A stretch of 64,000 nucleotides of DNA from Megamerina dolium (taxonomy: Eukaryota; Arthropoda; Insecta; Diptera; Megamerinidae). A program made the translations under genes and the position numbers. Below are positions 1-12,415 of this stretch, in pieces; positions within the stretch are counted from its first letter, which is position 1; each line of letters opens with the position of its first letter. The notes beneath the pieces were generated by a model. It had not been told where the DNA came from. It saw only the letters and a list, made by a program, of their open reading frames with translations, and searched no databases. The stretch is from NCBI GenBank assembly GCA_963854835.1, contig OY978527.1, positions 15,881,584 to 15,945,583 of the forward strand, written 5' to 3'.

Positions 1-455
1 GCAAATGAGCAGATGACTTGCTTATTTTTAAAGAGGCAGCTATTTTTCTCACGGAGCGGCACCTTTTTCGTCGAATTTGCTCTCTTACAATTTTGATATT
101 GCTCTTCGTCCGGGCAGTGCGTGGACGGCAACTTTTCGGTCGATTTTCAGTAGACCCAGTTTCCTTAAATCGTTTTATGGTCTTATAAACAAAATCGCAC
201 TTGATTCCACCTTGTTTCAATGATTTGAAAATTGCATATGGCTTTATGCCTCGCAAAAATTAATTAATAATTACTTCGCGCACGTTCTTCATCGTTTTTA
301 TTTAACTCAACTACAGCTGAAATGAAATGAATTCTATGACACGCTGCTCAGAAATGTAACGGGATTTCATATATGTCAAAATAAAAACATACGCCTACTT
401 TCTGTTATTTAAAATTAACGGAAAACATATTTATTAAAACTTATTGGACACCGTG
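1..455 (-). mobile_element. Tc1-like element, 5' part, cut by window edge
   Basis: Read on the minus strand from 292 down to 1, the sequence encodes the N-terminal DNA-binding part of a Tc1-like transposase. It contains two helix-turn-helix-like segments, with recognisable strings YKTIKRFKETGSTENRPKS and RKIAASLKISKSSAH. An in-frame TAA about 10 codons after the ATG at 292 shows the copy is damaged. The outer end is near 455, where the sequence reads TTGGACACCGTG followed by TA, as expected for a Tc1-type inverted terminal repeat with a TA target. The catalytic domain lies outside the window. The family call is firm; the exact outer end is approximate. Confidence 0.72.
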
Positions 456-1039
456 TATATATACGTATAGTCATTTCACAAACTTTTCAGCCAGTCATCA
501 ACATTGCAACCTACTTGCAATTAATGTAATTGGCCTTAGCTGTATTAAGCAATTAGCTGTTAATTTAAAAAAACGGCAACTGAAGGTTGTACTTTTCTTT
601 GTGAGCCCTATTTTTTACCTTAATATTTTATTAATAAATGTATTTACGTAAATTAACTGGCGAAATACATACTACCTTATTGCTTATGTAAGTAGATTAA
701 TATTCTAAATACACTTAGTGCAATTTGTGTATTGTATAACTAAAGCTTTTGCTAAGTTATATCAGAGAACGTTTAATACCAGAGAAGTCCTACTTTGGCT
801 TTTGAGCTTATTGTTGTTTACAAATACCAGGGTCACTTAACAGAGTTGTAGAATACAAAGATTTTGAAGAGAGCAATGCCAATGCATGACCAGGTGAAAA
901 ATTCTGTAAATTAACATAACAAATTAACATATATTGAAATAAGATCACATAATAGTAAATATTTTTATGAATGAATTTTATATACATATGTATAAGGAAT
1001 AGAATTTTTTATGAAGAATTTTTACTATTGTCCAATATA
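456..1039. other. AT-rich spacer, nothing recognised
   Basis: No open frame, RNA gene or repeat could be recognised between the two Tc1-like elements. Confidence 0.5.
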
Positions 1040-1277
1040 CAGTATGTCAAGAATGAGTTTACACATTGAAAAAAAAAATTCAAATTTTCAACTTTCTTAG
1101 CCAAAAACATTAACTTTTATTTCCATATACACATTTTTTTTTTATTAGTTACAGATATTTACAGTATTTATAAAAGATTCATGAAAAAAAATTGCAAGTT
1201 AACCGCAAAAGAAAAGAAAAATACAACAAAAAGAAATTTTACTCAATTTTACAAGTGTCAAGAAACTCTTTTCACAA
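1040..1277 (+). repeat. Left inverted terminal repeat of Tc1-like element
   Basis: It pairs with 2537-2766 in reverse complement with a few indels in A-rich runs. The outer motif is at 1040-1064 and the inner motif at about 1252-1277. Confidence 0.92.
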
Positions 1278-1443
1278 CTATTTTTTCAATTGCTTTATGC
1301 AACACTTCAACGACTAACGGTACATTTACAGTTATCTATTTACGTAAACGCGTTGCAGTGACCCGTTCCTATGATTTTGTTTGTTAGTTTGTGATTAATT
1401 TTTGCTTTGTCCACATCATCTGTTTAAATATTGTGTTTTTAAA

Positions 1444-2478
1444 ATGCCAGGCAAAAGGTTATCGGCTGAAGTGGTTCAGCTTATATACTACAATCGCCAA
1501 TTGGGAGAAAATGTGGAGAAGTTATCAGAAATGTTCTCTATAACACGTAAAACAATTTATAATGTTTAAAATCGAGCTAAAAATGAGGGTAGATTGGAGT
1601 CAAAGTGTGGAGGTGGCCCTAAGCTTAAAATTACTGATCGGGCAGAGCGCTTAATGATAAGGGAACTGTACAAAAATCCACAAATTTCGATCAGAACGCT
1701 TGAGGAGAAACTCAAATAAGAGTGTGGTATAGTGCTTTCCCATGAAACTGTACGACAGGCGGTACTGAGAAACAAATACTCATCAAGAGTTGCTCGTAAG
1801 AAGCCGCTGCTATCAGCACAAAATATTGAAAGACGTTTCTCCTTCGTCTCAAGGCTCATTTCTCAACCTGATGAATATTGGGATGACGTAATATTCTGTG
1901 ACGAGACAAAAATGATGTTGTATTACAACGATGGACCGACCAGAGCGTGGCGCAAGGCATTAACAGCTTTAGAAAATCGACACATAATTCCTACTGTTAA
2001 AATTGGAAAAATGTTCATTATGATTTGGGGATGTATCTCAAGCAGAGGAGTAGGAGAATTGGCTTTTATAGAGTCAACCATGGATGCACAACATTATTTA
2101 GGCATTTTGAAGTCATTTAATCAGTAGTGCGAAAAAATGTGGCTTCATCAGAGAGGGCAAACCGCATTTCAAATTTTAACAAGATAATGACACAAAGCAT
2201 AAGGCGAGTAGGGTGCGACTGTGGCTTCTTTATAACTGCGGTAAAGTTATGGATACACCAGCCCAAAGTCCAGACCTTAACCCTATTGAAAATCTGTGGG
2301 TCTACTTAAAGAAAAAGTGGCTAAAAGGCAACCTAAAAACCGTACAGCACTTAAAACTGCTATATTGGAAGAGTGGCAAAATATATCGAGCAATTATGGC
2401 CTAAAAAAGTTGGTTTATTTTATGAATAAACGGTTACAATCCGTGATAGAATCTAAAGGTGGCCATGCTAAATACTAA
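1444..2478 (+). pseudogene. Tc1-like DD34E transposase, disrupted
   Basis: The frame starts at ATG 1444 (MPGKRLSAEVVQ) and ends at the TAA at 2476-2478. It would encode about 340 residues, the normal Tc1 length. The first catalytic Asp is visible in FCDETKMM, the second in QDNDTKH, and the Glu in DLNPIENLW. In-frame stops occur near 1567 (after ITRKTIYNV), 1717 and 2125, and at least one frameshift lies near 2190. All catalytic positions survive, so the decay looks recent in its pattern, but no functional protein can be made. The DNA-binding region near the N-terminus keeps its helix-turn-helix character. Confidence 0.9.
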
Positions 2479-2536
2479 ATATTTTACTTGATCAAATTTT
2501 AACTAATAAATATTATAAAAAAAGACTTTGTATCGT

Positions 2537-2766
2537 TTGTGAAAAGAGTTTCTTGACACTTATAAAATTGAGTAAAATTTCTTTTTGTTGTATTTTTCTT
2601 TTCTTTTGCGTAGAACTTGCAATTTTTTTTTCATAAATCTTTTATAAATACTGTAAATATCTGTAACTAATAAAAAAAAAAAATTGTATATGGTAATAAA
2701 AGTTAATATTTTTGGCTAAGAAAGTTGAATTTTTTTTCAATGTGTAAACTCATTCTTGACATACTG
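2537..2766 (-). repeat. Right inverted terminal repeat of Tc1-like element
   Basis: It is the reverse complement of 1040-1277. It contains the inner motif near 2539-2563 and the outer motif at 2742-2766. Confidence 0.92.
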
Positions 2767-2892
2767 TATATGTATGTACATGCGTATGGAGTACTTATAG
2801 GTATACTCCATTCCCGTAATGCATATGTTTATAAATATATATGCACTTACTATATAACATATGAGGTGTTTCACAATATTATTTACCATTTT

Positions 2893-4834
2893 TATACCCT
2901 GCATAATGCAATATGCATGGTATATTCATTTCGGTCAGATGTTTGTGTCCACTTGAAGGAATCTCCGGAGATATAGACATAGATATATATTCGTGATCAG
3001 CGTCGATTAAATTTTCGATTTAACGATGTCCGTCCGTCCATCCGTCCGTCTGTCTGTCACCTGGCTGGTTCGCACGATAACTTGAGTAAATATTGAGCTA
3101 TTTCGATGAAATTTGGCATAAGTAATCTATGATCCAAGAGTACGGAGGGGATTGATATTGGGCATGATCGGTCAATAACCACGCCCACACCAAGCATTCA
3201 AAGCGACTAACCTCGAAATTTTCAAAATCTTTAACTTGCTATAACTCATATAATATACCACTTGGGACAACAATATTTTGCACATAGAGTTATATTATAC
3301 TACTATATAACCTCGCCAAAAGTGGGTAAGCCACGCCTACTTTCTAGCGTAGCTCCCATACAAAGTGTCTGTACTTCTTTTAAATTGAAACAGCTGTAAC
3401 TTATACAATCTTCTGTCCAGAATAACCATAATTGACACTGAGATTAACATGGTAGTCGGAAATAATATGGCAGAAAATCAGTGTGCCACGCCCACTCCTT
3501 TTTGGGTCTCCCATACAAAGTTGCGGAATTTAAAAAAAATGTTACCGGTTATAACTTGCAAACTATTCAGCGTAGAATAACAAGATTTAAGGTGTGGATT
3601 AGTATTGTACGAGCAACTAGGCTCACAGAAAATGGGCGCACCACGCACACTGTTTATCGTAGCCCCCATACAAATTTTTAATTGAAACAGCTGTAACTAC
3701 GGCAATCTTCTGTCTAGAATAACCATAATAGACACTTAAATTAATACCGTAGTCGGCAAAAATCTGGTAGAAAATCAGTGTGCCACTCCCACTCCTTCAT
3801 GAGTCTCCCATACAAAGTCAAGGGAATTAAACTAAAACTTTTAAGCTCCATAACTTACAAACCATTTAGCGTAGGACAACGAGATTTAAGGTATGGAATA
3901 GTATTGTACGAGCAACTAGACTCACTTGAAATGGGCGCGCCACGCCCACTGTTTATTGTAGCCCCCATAGAAATTTTAAATTGAAACAGCGGTAACTTCG
4001 GCAATCTTCTGCCTAAAATATCCATAATTGACACTTAGATTAATATCGTAGTCGGCAAAAATCTGGCAGAAAATCAGTACGCACACTAATTCATGAGTCT
4101 CCCATACAAGGGAATTAAACTAAAACTTTTAAGCTCCATAACTTACAAACCATTTAGCGTAGGACAACGAGATTTAAGGTATGGATAAATATTGTACGAG
4201 CAACTAGGGTCATAGGAAATGGGCGCGCCATGCCCACTGTTTATTGCAGCCCCCATACAAAATGACTCAAATTCTTTTAAATTTAAACCGCTGTAACTTC
4301 GGCAATCTCCTGCCTAAAATAACCATAATTGACACTTAGATTAATATCGTAGTCGGAAATAATCTGGCAGAAAATCAGTGTGCCACGCCCACTCCTTCAT
4401 AGATCTCCCATACAAAGTCGAGGGAATTAAACTAAAACTTTTAAGCTCCATAACTTACAAACCATTTAACCAACCATTTAAACAACCAAATTTAAGGTGT
4501 GGATTGATATTGAAAAATTAATTAGATATACCAGAAAGAGATACGTCACGCCCTCTTTTTATATAGCTTCCGTACAAAGTCTCGGATTTATCTTAAACAT
4601 TAAAACACCTATAACTTAATAATTAATATGCCTAGGTCAACCCATTGCAACCTATGTAGTTTAGTATTATAGGCAGAAATTGATCCTCCAAAATTGGTGA
4701 GGTACGCCTGCTTCTTAATGTAGGTCCTATACAAAGTAGTTGAAGAAAAGGATGGATATACGAGCAAACTTTTTATATATATCTCTACATATGCAGGGTA
4801 TAATTTGGTCGGCCCCAGCCGACTGTAAGGAGAT
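2893..4834 (+). mobile_element. INE-1/DINE-1-like (Helitron-associated) repeat, copy 1
   Basis: It starts TATACCCTGCATAATGC, itself part of a short hairpin, and near its end carries the inverted form TGCAGGGTATA at 4792-4802. A GC-rich stem-loop, GTCGGCcccaGCCGAC, follows at 4808-4823. A run of GTCC/GTCT tetramers lies near 3030-3057, after a GATCAGCGTCGATTA string. These subterminal inverted repeats, the tetramer run and the 3' stem-loop match the plan of fly INE-1/DINE-1 elements. The centre is a degenerate tandem array with about 298 bp period (phase marks near 3481, 3778, 4080 and 4378). Each unit has two half-units with a CCACGCCCAC...CCCATACAAA signature. It has no coding capacity. Outer ends are inferred from comparison with the copies at 8085 and 50769. 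Confidence 0.8.
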
Positions 4835-5990
4835 TTTTATAATATTAAATTTGATAAACTTTCAGTAATTTTGATCAAGAAGTCAATAAAGGCATCGTTT
4901 TATCGAAGCACCCGATGATACCAGGCAATCAGAAATATCAGCAAGTAATATGACTTGTTGAAATACAATGTAAAGGAACAGAAAATTAGAATGTCAATAC
5001 GTTGTTGTTGCTCCTTGTAGTAATTTCATTACTTTCTTTGCTTACTCTGCTTTTGCTCTGTCGTCACACGAAAGAATAACCAGCATAAGCATAAATAATT
5101 ATTTAAAATGTCAATCGTTGTAGTATAAGCTAAAGACCTGTCTCAGCGTCCTCTGTCAAAATCACTATTCGGCATAGCTGTCGACCTAGCTCTTTCAGTA
5201 TGATGAAAGCAAATAAAGAGTTGAAACAGAGGTGTTGGTACAAGCCGATTTATTATGACAAATGGGTTGTTTTCTTCTTCTTCTTTTTGTTGTAGTGGTT
5301 GTAGTAGTTGTTGTTGTTATGATTGTTGTTATTGCTCCTTTCTTCTTCTTCGTCGTGTTCCTCAACCACCATCTTCATTTGAGGTGTCATTCGACTTCTT
5401 CTTCCTTCCACGCTGAACACAGAAATGATATTGATGCGGCCGGAGTTCATGAGCTAAATGAGATGTTTCCTTTTCCTTGATGTTGTTGTTCATCGACATT
5501 GAATTCATTCAAAACGTCGTCCGACCTCTTCTCTTTAACAAGATGCTTAAATGGATGCTTCGGGATAGGTGAAAGTGACTCGAAAGTTCAATCGACGAAT
5601 TATGTTCATGCGCACGAGGATGTTGTCCCAAAAGTCATGGTTTTTTTTTTTCATTGCTGATTATTCTCTTTCGCTTTTTCTTCTTGCTCCTCAGAAACAT
5701 CGATTTCATTCGATAGGACAATCTTCTTTTTCTTGGTTCCAGCGGTTCTTGGGGTTTTCTGGTCGTTGTTGTTGTGAATAATTCTTTTCCGTTTCTACCT
5801 CTTTCTTCTCAAAAATATTGAGATCGGTCAAAGCGTAGGTATCTACTCTTTTCTAGGCTGCTCATTGGATGCTTCGAGATAGGAGAAGCGACTCATGCGA
5901 ATTCATGCGAATGGTTATAGTTGCGCTATTTTTTCAATAGTATCACAGCAGGCGTGTACAATAAATGATTCGTGGGAGATAAAGAAACTA
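4835..5990. other. Non-coding stretch with a GTT/GTA microsatellite
   Basis: A GTT/GTA/TTC-rich simple repeat lies at about 5265-5350 and generates spurious frames on both strands. A string GGATGCTTCGGGATAGG near 5550 recurs as GGATGCTTCGAGATAGG near 5868, about 315 bp apart, suggesting an old partial duplication. No gene was recognised. Confidence 0.5.
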
Positions 5991-6068
5991 TTTTTATTTT
6001 CTCTGATGTATTGTGCATTCAACAAGTGGTTTTAATCGCGGATAGAAGTACGCGTTGTAGAAGATAAA

Positions 6069-7039
6069 ATGGAATCTTCGAACGAGTATAAGAGGCATAT
6101 TTTGTATTTCTTTTTAGTGAAAGTGGGAAAAATGCAACAACTGCTGCTGCAGAAATAAACGCAACGTTGAGGATGCCGTACGCTCTGGTCGTCCTGAAGT
6201 CTTTAACTCCTTGCTGGAGCTCGTGAAAGCTGAGCCAAGTTTGACAGTCGATATGATGGATGGAAGGTTAAATTCATTACATGGAAGAGTTTACAGGCAC
6301 CTGCTTCAATTGAGCAAAGTTCCAAAGCTGGGAAAATGGGTTCCGTATAAACTTTCCGTCGCAAACCTTCAGCAGAGTGTGAATGTCTGTTCTCAGCTAG
6401 CTTCAAAATGAAAGTTTTTGAACCGTATTGGTTCTGGAAACGAAAAATGGGTCCTTTACAATAATCCTGTTCGCAAACGCCAGTGGTTAGATAAAGATGA
6501 AACATCAGAACATCAGGAATATGGCCGGTATCATTTATTTTGATATGCTGGAACCAAATCAGACGATCACAGCTCATTACTATCGCCATCAACTATGCGA
6601 ACTGAATGAAGCATTTGAAAAAAATCGTCCGTCTTTAGCCAATAGACGCAAAGTTTTGTTTCACCACGACAACGCAAAACTGATTATCGCAAGACAGACC
6701 TTAGGAAAGCTGAACGAGCTCGGATGGGAGCTAATGCCGCATCCACCATACTCTCCGGATATTGCATCTTGCGATTATCACCTTTTCCGCGGACTTCAGT
6801 CACATTTAAGTAATAAGAACTACACCTCAAAAGAAGCTATAAAAAGGGATATCGACGCATATTTTGACTACAAGGAGAAACAATTTTTTGTGCAGGGAAT
6901 TAAAAATTTGGCTAAAAGTTGGGAAGACATTGCAAATAATACAGGAAAATATGTTATTGATTAATAGATATTGAAAACTTCTTTTTTATTTATTTTAAAA
7001 CCACCTAAGTAAAACGCACGAACTTATGGACTGACCTGA
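6069..7039 (+). pseudogene. mariner (DD34D) transposase relic with 3' terminal repeat
   Basis: The start is ATG 6069 (MESSNEYKRHILYFF). The frame is soon broken by a frameshift and a deletion in the N-terminal region. The C-terminal 155 residues are open from 6497 to 6964 and contain the second catalytic Asp in FHHDNAK and the third in HPPYSPDIASCDYHLF, which is diagnostic of mariner. The 3' terminal repeat, about ACGAACTTATGGACTGACCTGA, ends at 7039 with TA after it. A clear matching left terminal repeat was not found. A Gly-Trp region before the catalytic Asp (NEKWVLYNN) is also recognisable. The gene is non-functional. Confidence 0.85.
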
Positions 7040-7041
7040 TA

Positions 7042-8084
7042 CTATTCTTAAAGTTGTTTTTCATTCCATTCACCTTATTCTTCTTGCTCAACGATATTCG
7101 AATTTGCTCGATCCGTTGTAACACTCGGCATGAAATCGGTTTCTTGAAGTCTTTTCCCGAGTCCATTGACTATATTTCCGTGGGCCGAATGGCGAATTTT
7201 TAAATTCATGTGCTGCTGTGTCCCAATTTCATTGCGTTTACCACCGTCTTCGTACCGTTACTTTGAGGTCGGACCACCCCGATATTTTTGCAAACAACGC
7301 CTTGCCATAGACTGATGAGAATAATTCAGAGGGTCTAATTTTAATAATGTGCAATGAAGCTGAAGGGAAATCCAATCAAAATTACCTACGTTTCGCTTTT
7401 GATGTAAACATTACTGCCGTCGAAAAAAAGTGGGAAGTAAAGTTGGAAATTTACCTTCAAACACGCAGTGTATTTCACTGACGATACTAATATTTCGGAC
7501 GACAGCATTTAATCAGGCATATAACCAGGCAGTGTTATACCGTTCTCCCCTACAGTCGTCATACTTGCTCAGAGTTCTTTGAACTATAGAATGCAGAATT
7601 ATTAAACATTTGATTCTAAGTTATTTCAACCTTGATGACAACAACAATTGAATTCAAAACCAAATTGTTTAATAATAATTCCAAACCAATCAAATTCAAT
7701 ATTTTATTCAATCCACAATTTGTTTTTAAATAATACATACAGAGTCGACGGCATGAAAAGTTAATAAAAAAAAAAAAATTGCTATTCATAGAGTGTGCCT
7801 ACACATAATAAATATTGTTTATAACTGTAAATGCGTAACAAATGTTTTACGTGCCACAGATTTGATGCCTTTGAAATTAATTCAATATAATGACTGTGAG
7901 TAATTACTCGTATAATCATCGCTATCATCGTTGTCGAGTGTATACCTAAGGGACTGTCGATTTTTTCGACATAACAAAGATACGAGAATTTTTTCGTTAT
8001 TTTTGCTTTTAGTTTTTTAAATGATCTCCTTTTAATGATGCACTCTTCGCCCCAAATAGTCAAAACGAACAAAATATTTATTTT
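7042..8084. other. Non-coding stretch, nothing recognised
   Basis: It holds only short chance frames. The first half is somewhat more balanced in composition than its surroundings and could be an unrecognised old transposon, but I see no motif to support that. Confidence 0.4.
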
Positions 8085-9957
8085 TATACCCTGCATAATG
8101 CAATATGCATGGTATATTCATTTCGGTCAGATGTTTGTGTCCACTTGAAGGAATCTCCGGAGATATAGACATGGATATATATTCGTGATCAGCGTCGATT
8201 AAATTTTCGATTTAACGATGTCCGTCCGTCCGTCCGTCCGTCTGTCTGTCACCTGGCTGGTTCGCACGATAACTTGAGTAAATATTGAGCTATTTCGATG
8301 AAATTTGGCATAAGTAATCTATGATCCAAGGGTACGGAGGGGATTGATATTGGGCATGATCGGTCAATAACCACGCCGACACCAAGCATTCAAAGCGACT
8401 AACCTCGGAATTTTCCAACTGCTATAACTCACATAATATACCACTTTGGACAACAATATTTGGCACATAGACTTATATTATACTACTATATAACCTCGCC
8501 AAAAGTGATTGAGCCACGCCTACTTTTTAGCGTAGCTCTTATACAAAGTGTCTGTACTTCTTTTAAATTGAAACAGCTGTAACTTCTACAATCTTCTGTC
8601 CAGAATAACCATAATTGACACTTAGATAAACATGGTAGTCGGAAATAATATGGCAGAAAATCAGTGTGTCACGCCCACTCCTTTTTGGGTCTCCCATACA
8701 AAGTTGCGGAAATTAAAAAAAATGTTACCGGTTATAACTTGCAAACTATTAAGCGTAGAATAACGAGATTTAAGGTGTGGATTAGTATTGTACAAGCAAC
8801 TAGGCTCACAGAAAATGGGCGCACCACGCCCACTGTTTATTGTAGCCCCCATACAAATTTTAAATTGAAACAGCTGTAACTTCGGCAATCTTATGTCTAG
8901 AATAACCATAATTGACACTTAAATTAATATCGTAGTCGGAAATAATCTGGCAGAAAATCAGTGTGCCACGCCTACTCCTTCATGGGTCTCCCATACAAAG
9001 TCGAGTGAATTAAACTAAAATTTTAAGCTCCATAGCTTACAAACCATTTAGCCTAGGGCAACGAGACTTAAGGTATGGATTAGTATTGTACGAGCAATTA
9101 GGCTCACAGGAAATGGGCTCACCACGCCCACTATTTATCGTAGCCCCCATACAAATTTTAAATTGAAACAGCTGTAACTTCGGCAATCTTCTGTCTAGAA
9201 TAACCATAATTGACACTTAAATTAATATCGTAGTCGGAAATAATCTGGCAGAAAATCAGTGTGCGACGCCGACTCCTTCATGGGTCTCCCATACAAAGTC
9301 AAGGGAATTAAACTAAAACTTTTAAGCTCCATAGCTTACAAACCATTTAGCCTAGGACAACGAGATTTTAGGTATGGATTAGTATTGTAGGAGCAACTAG
9401 ACTCACAGGAAATGGACGCGCCACGCCCACTGTTGATAGTAGCCGCCATACAAAATTACCGAATTTCTTTTAAATTTAAATAGCTGTAACTTCTGTATCC
9501 TTCTGTCTAGAACAATCATAATTAACACTTAGGTTAATATGGTAGTCGGAAATAATCTGGCGAAAAATCAGCGTACCACGCCCACTTCTTATTGGGGCTC
9601 CCATACAAAGTTGAGGAAATTAAACAAAAATGTTAACCACCATAACTTAGAAACTATTCAACGTAGGACACCAAATTTAAGGTGTGGATTAACGTTGAAA
9701 AATTAATTGGATTTACTAGAAAGTGGTAAGCCACACCCAATTTTTTATAGCTCCCATACTAAGCCTCGGAATTATCTTAAAATCCTTTTACTTCGTCAAA
9801 GTCAACCATATTTCGGGTGTAAATTAGTAGTATATGCAAAAATTGTTTCTCGAAAAGTGGAAATAAAAGAAAAGTTGGATATTCGAGTAAACTTTTTATA
9901 TATAAATCTACATATGCAGGGTATAGTTTGGTCGGCCCCAGCCGACTGTAAGGAGAT
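8085..9957 (+). mobile_element. INE-1/DINE-1-like repeat, copy 2
   Basis: It has the same ends as copy 1: TATACCCTGCATAATGC at 8085, TGCAGGGTATA near 9914, and the stem-loop GTCGGCcccaGCCGAC at 9931-9946. Tandem units of about 300 bp have phase marks near 8663, 8961, 9263 and 9569. It differs from copy 1 by scattered substitutions and small indels only, so both derive from a similar source copy. Confidence 0.8.
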
Positions 9958-10239
9958 TATTTTTTTTAATAATATTTCTGCCTTCAACTTGTCAAGTAAT
10001 GATACGCATATAATGACTTTCTTTTTGAAAACAATCGGTTAAAAGAAAAAAAAAACAGTGGTTCTCACTTTCCCTCTAAACTGAGTGAACAGACCGTTGA
10101 AAGTGTTCGAAAACATTTTTAGTCGAATGTACGCAATTGCGCCACTCATGACTAAATCATATCCAGCTTTTTCATGACTAAATCATATCTCAATTTTTTA
10201 CAAATGCAATATTTGGACATATTAAGAGCCTACGTTATA
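9958..10239. other. Spacer, nothing recognised
   Basis: AT-rich, with no supported feature. Confidence 0.4.
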
Positions 10240-10640
10240 TCTCTCACTTCAATTTTACGTTTTTCTAACTCCACTTGGTGAATTTCACGAATTTTCAACG
10301 TCTTGCAACCTGGTATGGCCACGTTTAAATGCAACTGCTCAAATTTTCATTATGGTATATGATGTAGCATATTCTCCGTATACAGCGTACAACTCGTCTT
10401 TGATTTTTGTGGGCGTGTTGACTTTCAAAAACAAATATTTTATGACAGGTCAACATCCGATTTGTACTCATATCAACTCATTCAAACGATCCAACCAAAT
10501 AGCTGAATTTTGATGGATAACTTTCAAATGATGCACAATTAAACCCCCTAGTTTTTCTGGATGAGTGCTGTCATCCTCATATTGAGGTCACAAAATGTTC
10601 AGCCCACTCTTGTATTAAAAAAGTATGTATGTTGAAAATG
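10240..10640 (-). pseudogene. Degraded mariner-like fragment
   Basis: On the minus strand, 10401 down to about 10250 reads roughly DELYAVYGEYATSYTIMK and then AFKRGHTRLQDVENS. This resembles the mariner helix-turn-helix block ending in WVAEFKRGRTS. The neighbouring sequence up to about 10640 is similar to 37,090-37,430, which suggests a shared repeat. Stops and indels are frequent. The identification rests on a short motif and is moderate. Confidence 0.45.
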
Positions 10641-12349
10641 GAAGAAATAAAGGTCTAGTCCACCTGCAACCCGATAACTGCTCTTAGTGCGGTGAAACAC
10701 ATAACTGACTCCCATTAATTACTTACTACCTACTTATGGGGTCTCTTCTACACAACGAATTTTCCTTAAATTTCATAAAAACATAAATTTTGTGTGCGAT
10801 TTAGGGGCGAATGTCAAAATCAACCACATCAAAAAGTCGGCAAATATTCCCATAATTACCCAACTTACCCAATCGAACTTGAAGCTATAAGATATATGAC
10901 TCTAACAATTAATTCTTCCTCTTCATTATATCTTCCAAATTAATATTCATTCGCCCTAGAAATGGTAAATGGTAAATAATTAACTGCCACATTAGTGAAG
11001 AAAAGAGCGCAAAATAGCTTTTTTTTAACTGTAAGTCAAGATTTTGGGTGTGTTCCCCAAATCCCAAGTACGCAGTTTTGTTTTACTCTACCAGATTTGC
11101 AATTTCCACTATAATACTTTCCAACTATTTCAGACTCTCGCACCACGTTATTTAACGTAGTTTAACGTTTAAAGATAATGTGGTCTTCATGTGGTGTATT
11201 ACATAAGAATTTTTTACTAAATACCTCGAGTTAAAAAATCTGCCAGACGACGAGTACAATTGAGTTGACTTTTTCGACTTGTCAAAATAAAGATTCATCG
11301 TTAACTTAGAAACGACTTGTAAAAATAACGATACTAAATTGTTATATCGGCTTGTTTGATATAAATATATCTTATAAAAAATTCTGTCAAATTTTAAGTT
11401 GAAACTTAATTTTGTGCTGTTGTCATTTCTTTAATTTGATTTTATCTTCGAATTTGCAATTCGTTCAACATCTCAATTAATTCTAGTTAAACAACTTTTT
11501 TACTCAGTTCACTTAGCTTAAACCGCCTACAACGTGTCACTTCACTAATCATTGAATTGAACAGTTGTCGACTTCGACAACGATGATAGAGGTCATTATT
11601 AATTAATTCGAATGAACTATCGACAATTATGTATTGATATATCGTGAATTCTAGAATGAGTGATATTGAGTGATATTATTTGCAAATTTCTTTTATTTTT
11701 TCATTGTATTTTTTGAATATTTATTGTACAGCCTTTAAGAGATATCTATTATCAAGAATATAATCCATAAAACTTAATGTTTTTGTAGCTTTTATCGTCC
11801 GATAGGTGAAATAACTGAATTGCTATGAGCTCTATCAAGAATATGTTTCATTGCTAGATTATGTCTGAGGTGAAGATGAATATTCCTACATATATTTTTT
11901 TTTATTTACTATTAAAGAATAAACACACAGCCATAAAAAACAGTCTAAAACTTCGAACAGGTAAAAAAATTAAGCATTTGATCTTACTTAAATGATATTT
12001 AAGGAATTTTTAAATTATTTTCAGATAAAACTTGTTTGGCTTCATTATAATGATGCTATTTCAATAATTGTTATTCTTTAATTAGATATAAAATTGTTAA
12101 TTTTGTTTTGAAACAATATTGAAAAAACAATTAGACAAAAAAAAAAATTAAGCCAAACCAAAACGCGCATATAAAAATGGCTAATCAATAATTATCATAT
12201 AAATATATTATATACCATACTTGTGCCGAAATATTTTTAAAGAACGTAAATGAAAATCATCAATATGCCAGAAATGATAAAGCAACAATTTCAAGAACCG
12301 CAAAAACATCAATGCAAAAGATAAATCTATTTGAAATGCAGTCTAACCA
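10641..12349. other. Long AT-rich intergenic region, nothing recognised
   Basis: No coding, RNA or mobile features could be supported. It directly precedes the first glycine-rich gene and may contain its regulatory DNA; nothing specific is visible. Confidence 0.45.
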
Positions 12350-12358
12350 GTGGATGAA

Positions 12359-12370
12359 TTTATATATAAA
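12359..12370 (+). promoter_or_regulatory. TATA box of the 12.4 kb glycine-rich gene
   Basis: TATATATAAAGG lies about 50 bp before the ATG at 12416. Transcription would start near 12393-12397, which leaves a short leader and rules out the upstream ATG at 12350 as the start. Confidence 0.6.
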
Positions 12371-12415
12371 GGACGTTTGATTCATATTAATGCATTTATA
12401 TTAAAAGTGATCGCA

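Larger units (their letters stand above)
1040..2766 (+). mobile_element. Complete Tc1-like transposon with long IR/DR-type terminal repeats
   Basis: The element is flanked by TA on both sides (1038-1039 and 2767-2768). It begins CAGTATGTCAAGAATGAG and ends with the reverse complement of that string. Inverted repeats of about 235 bp (1040-1277 and 2537-2766) bracket one degraded transposase frame. Each repeat carries an outer and an inner copy of a TGTCAAGAA-centred motif, the IR/DR layout known from some Tc1 relatives such as Sleeping Beauty. The boundaries are precise. The copy cannot be autonomous because its transposase is broken. Confidence 0.93.

Noticed and set aside
3478..3984. Short conserved frames repeated at 3.5, 8.7 and 51.4 kb (both strands)
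   Set aside because: They lie inside the tandem units of the DINE-like repeats; conservation reflects shared repeat ancestry, and the frames break in neighbouring units.
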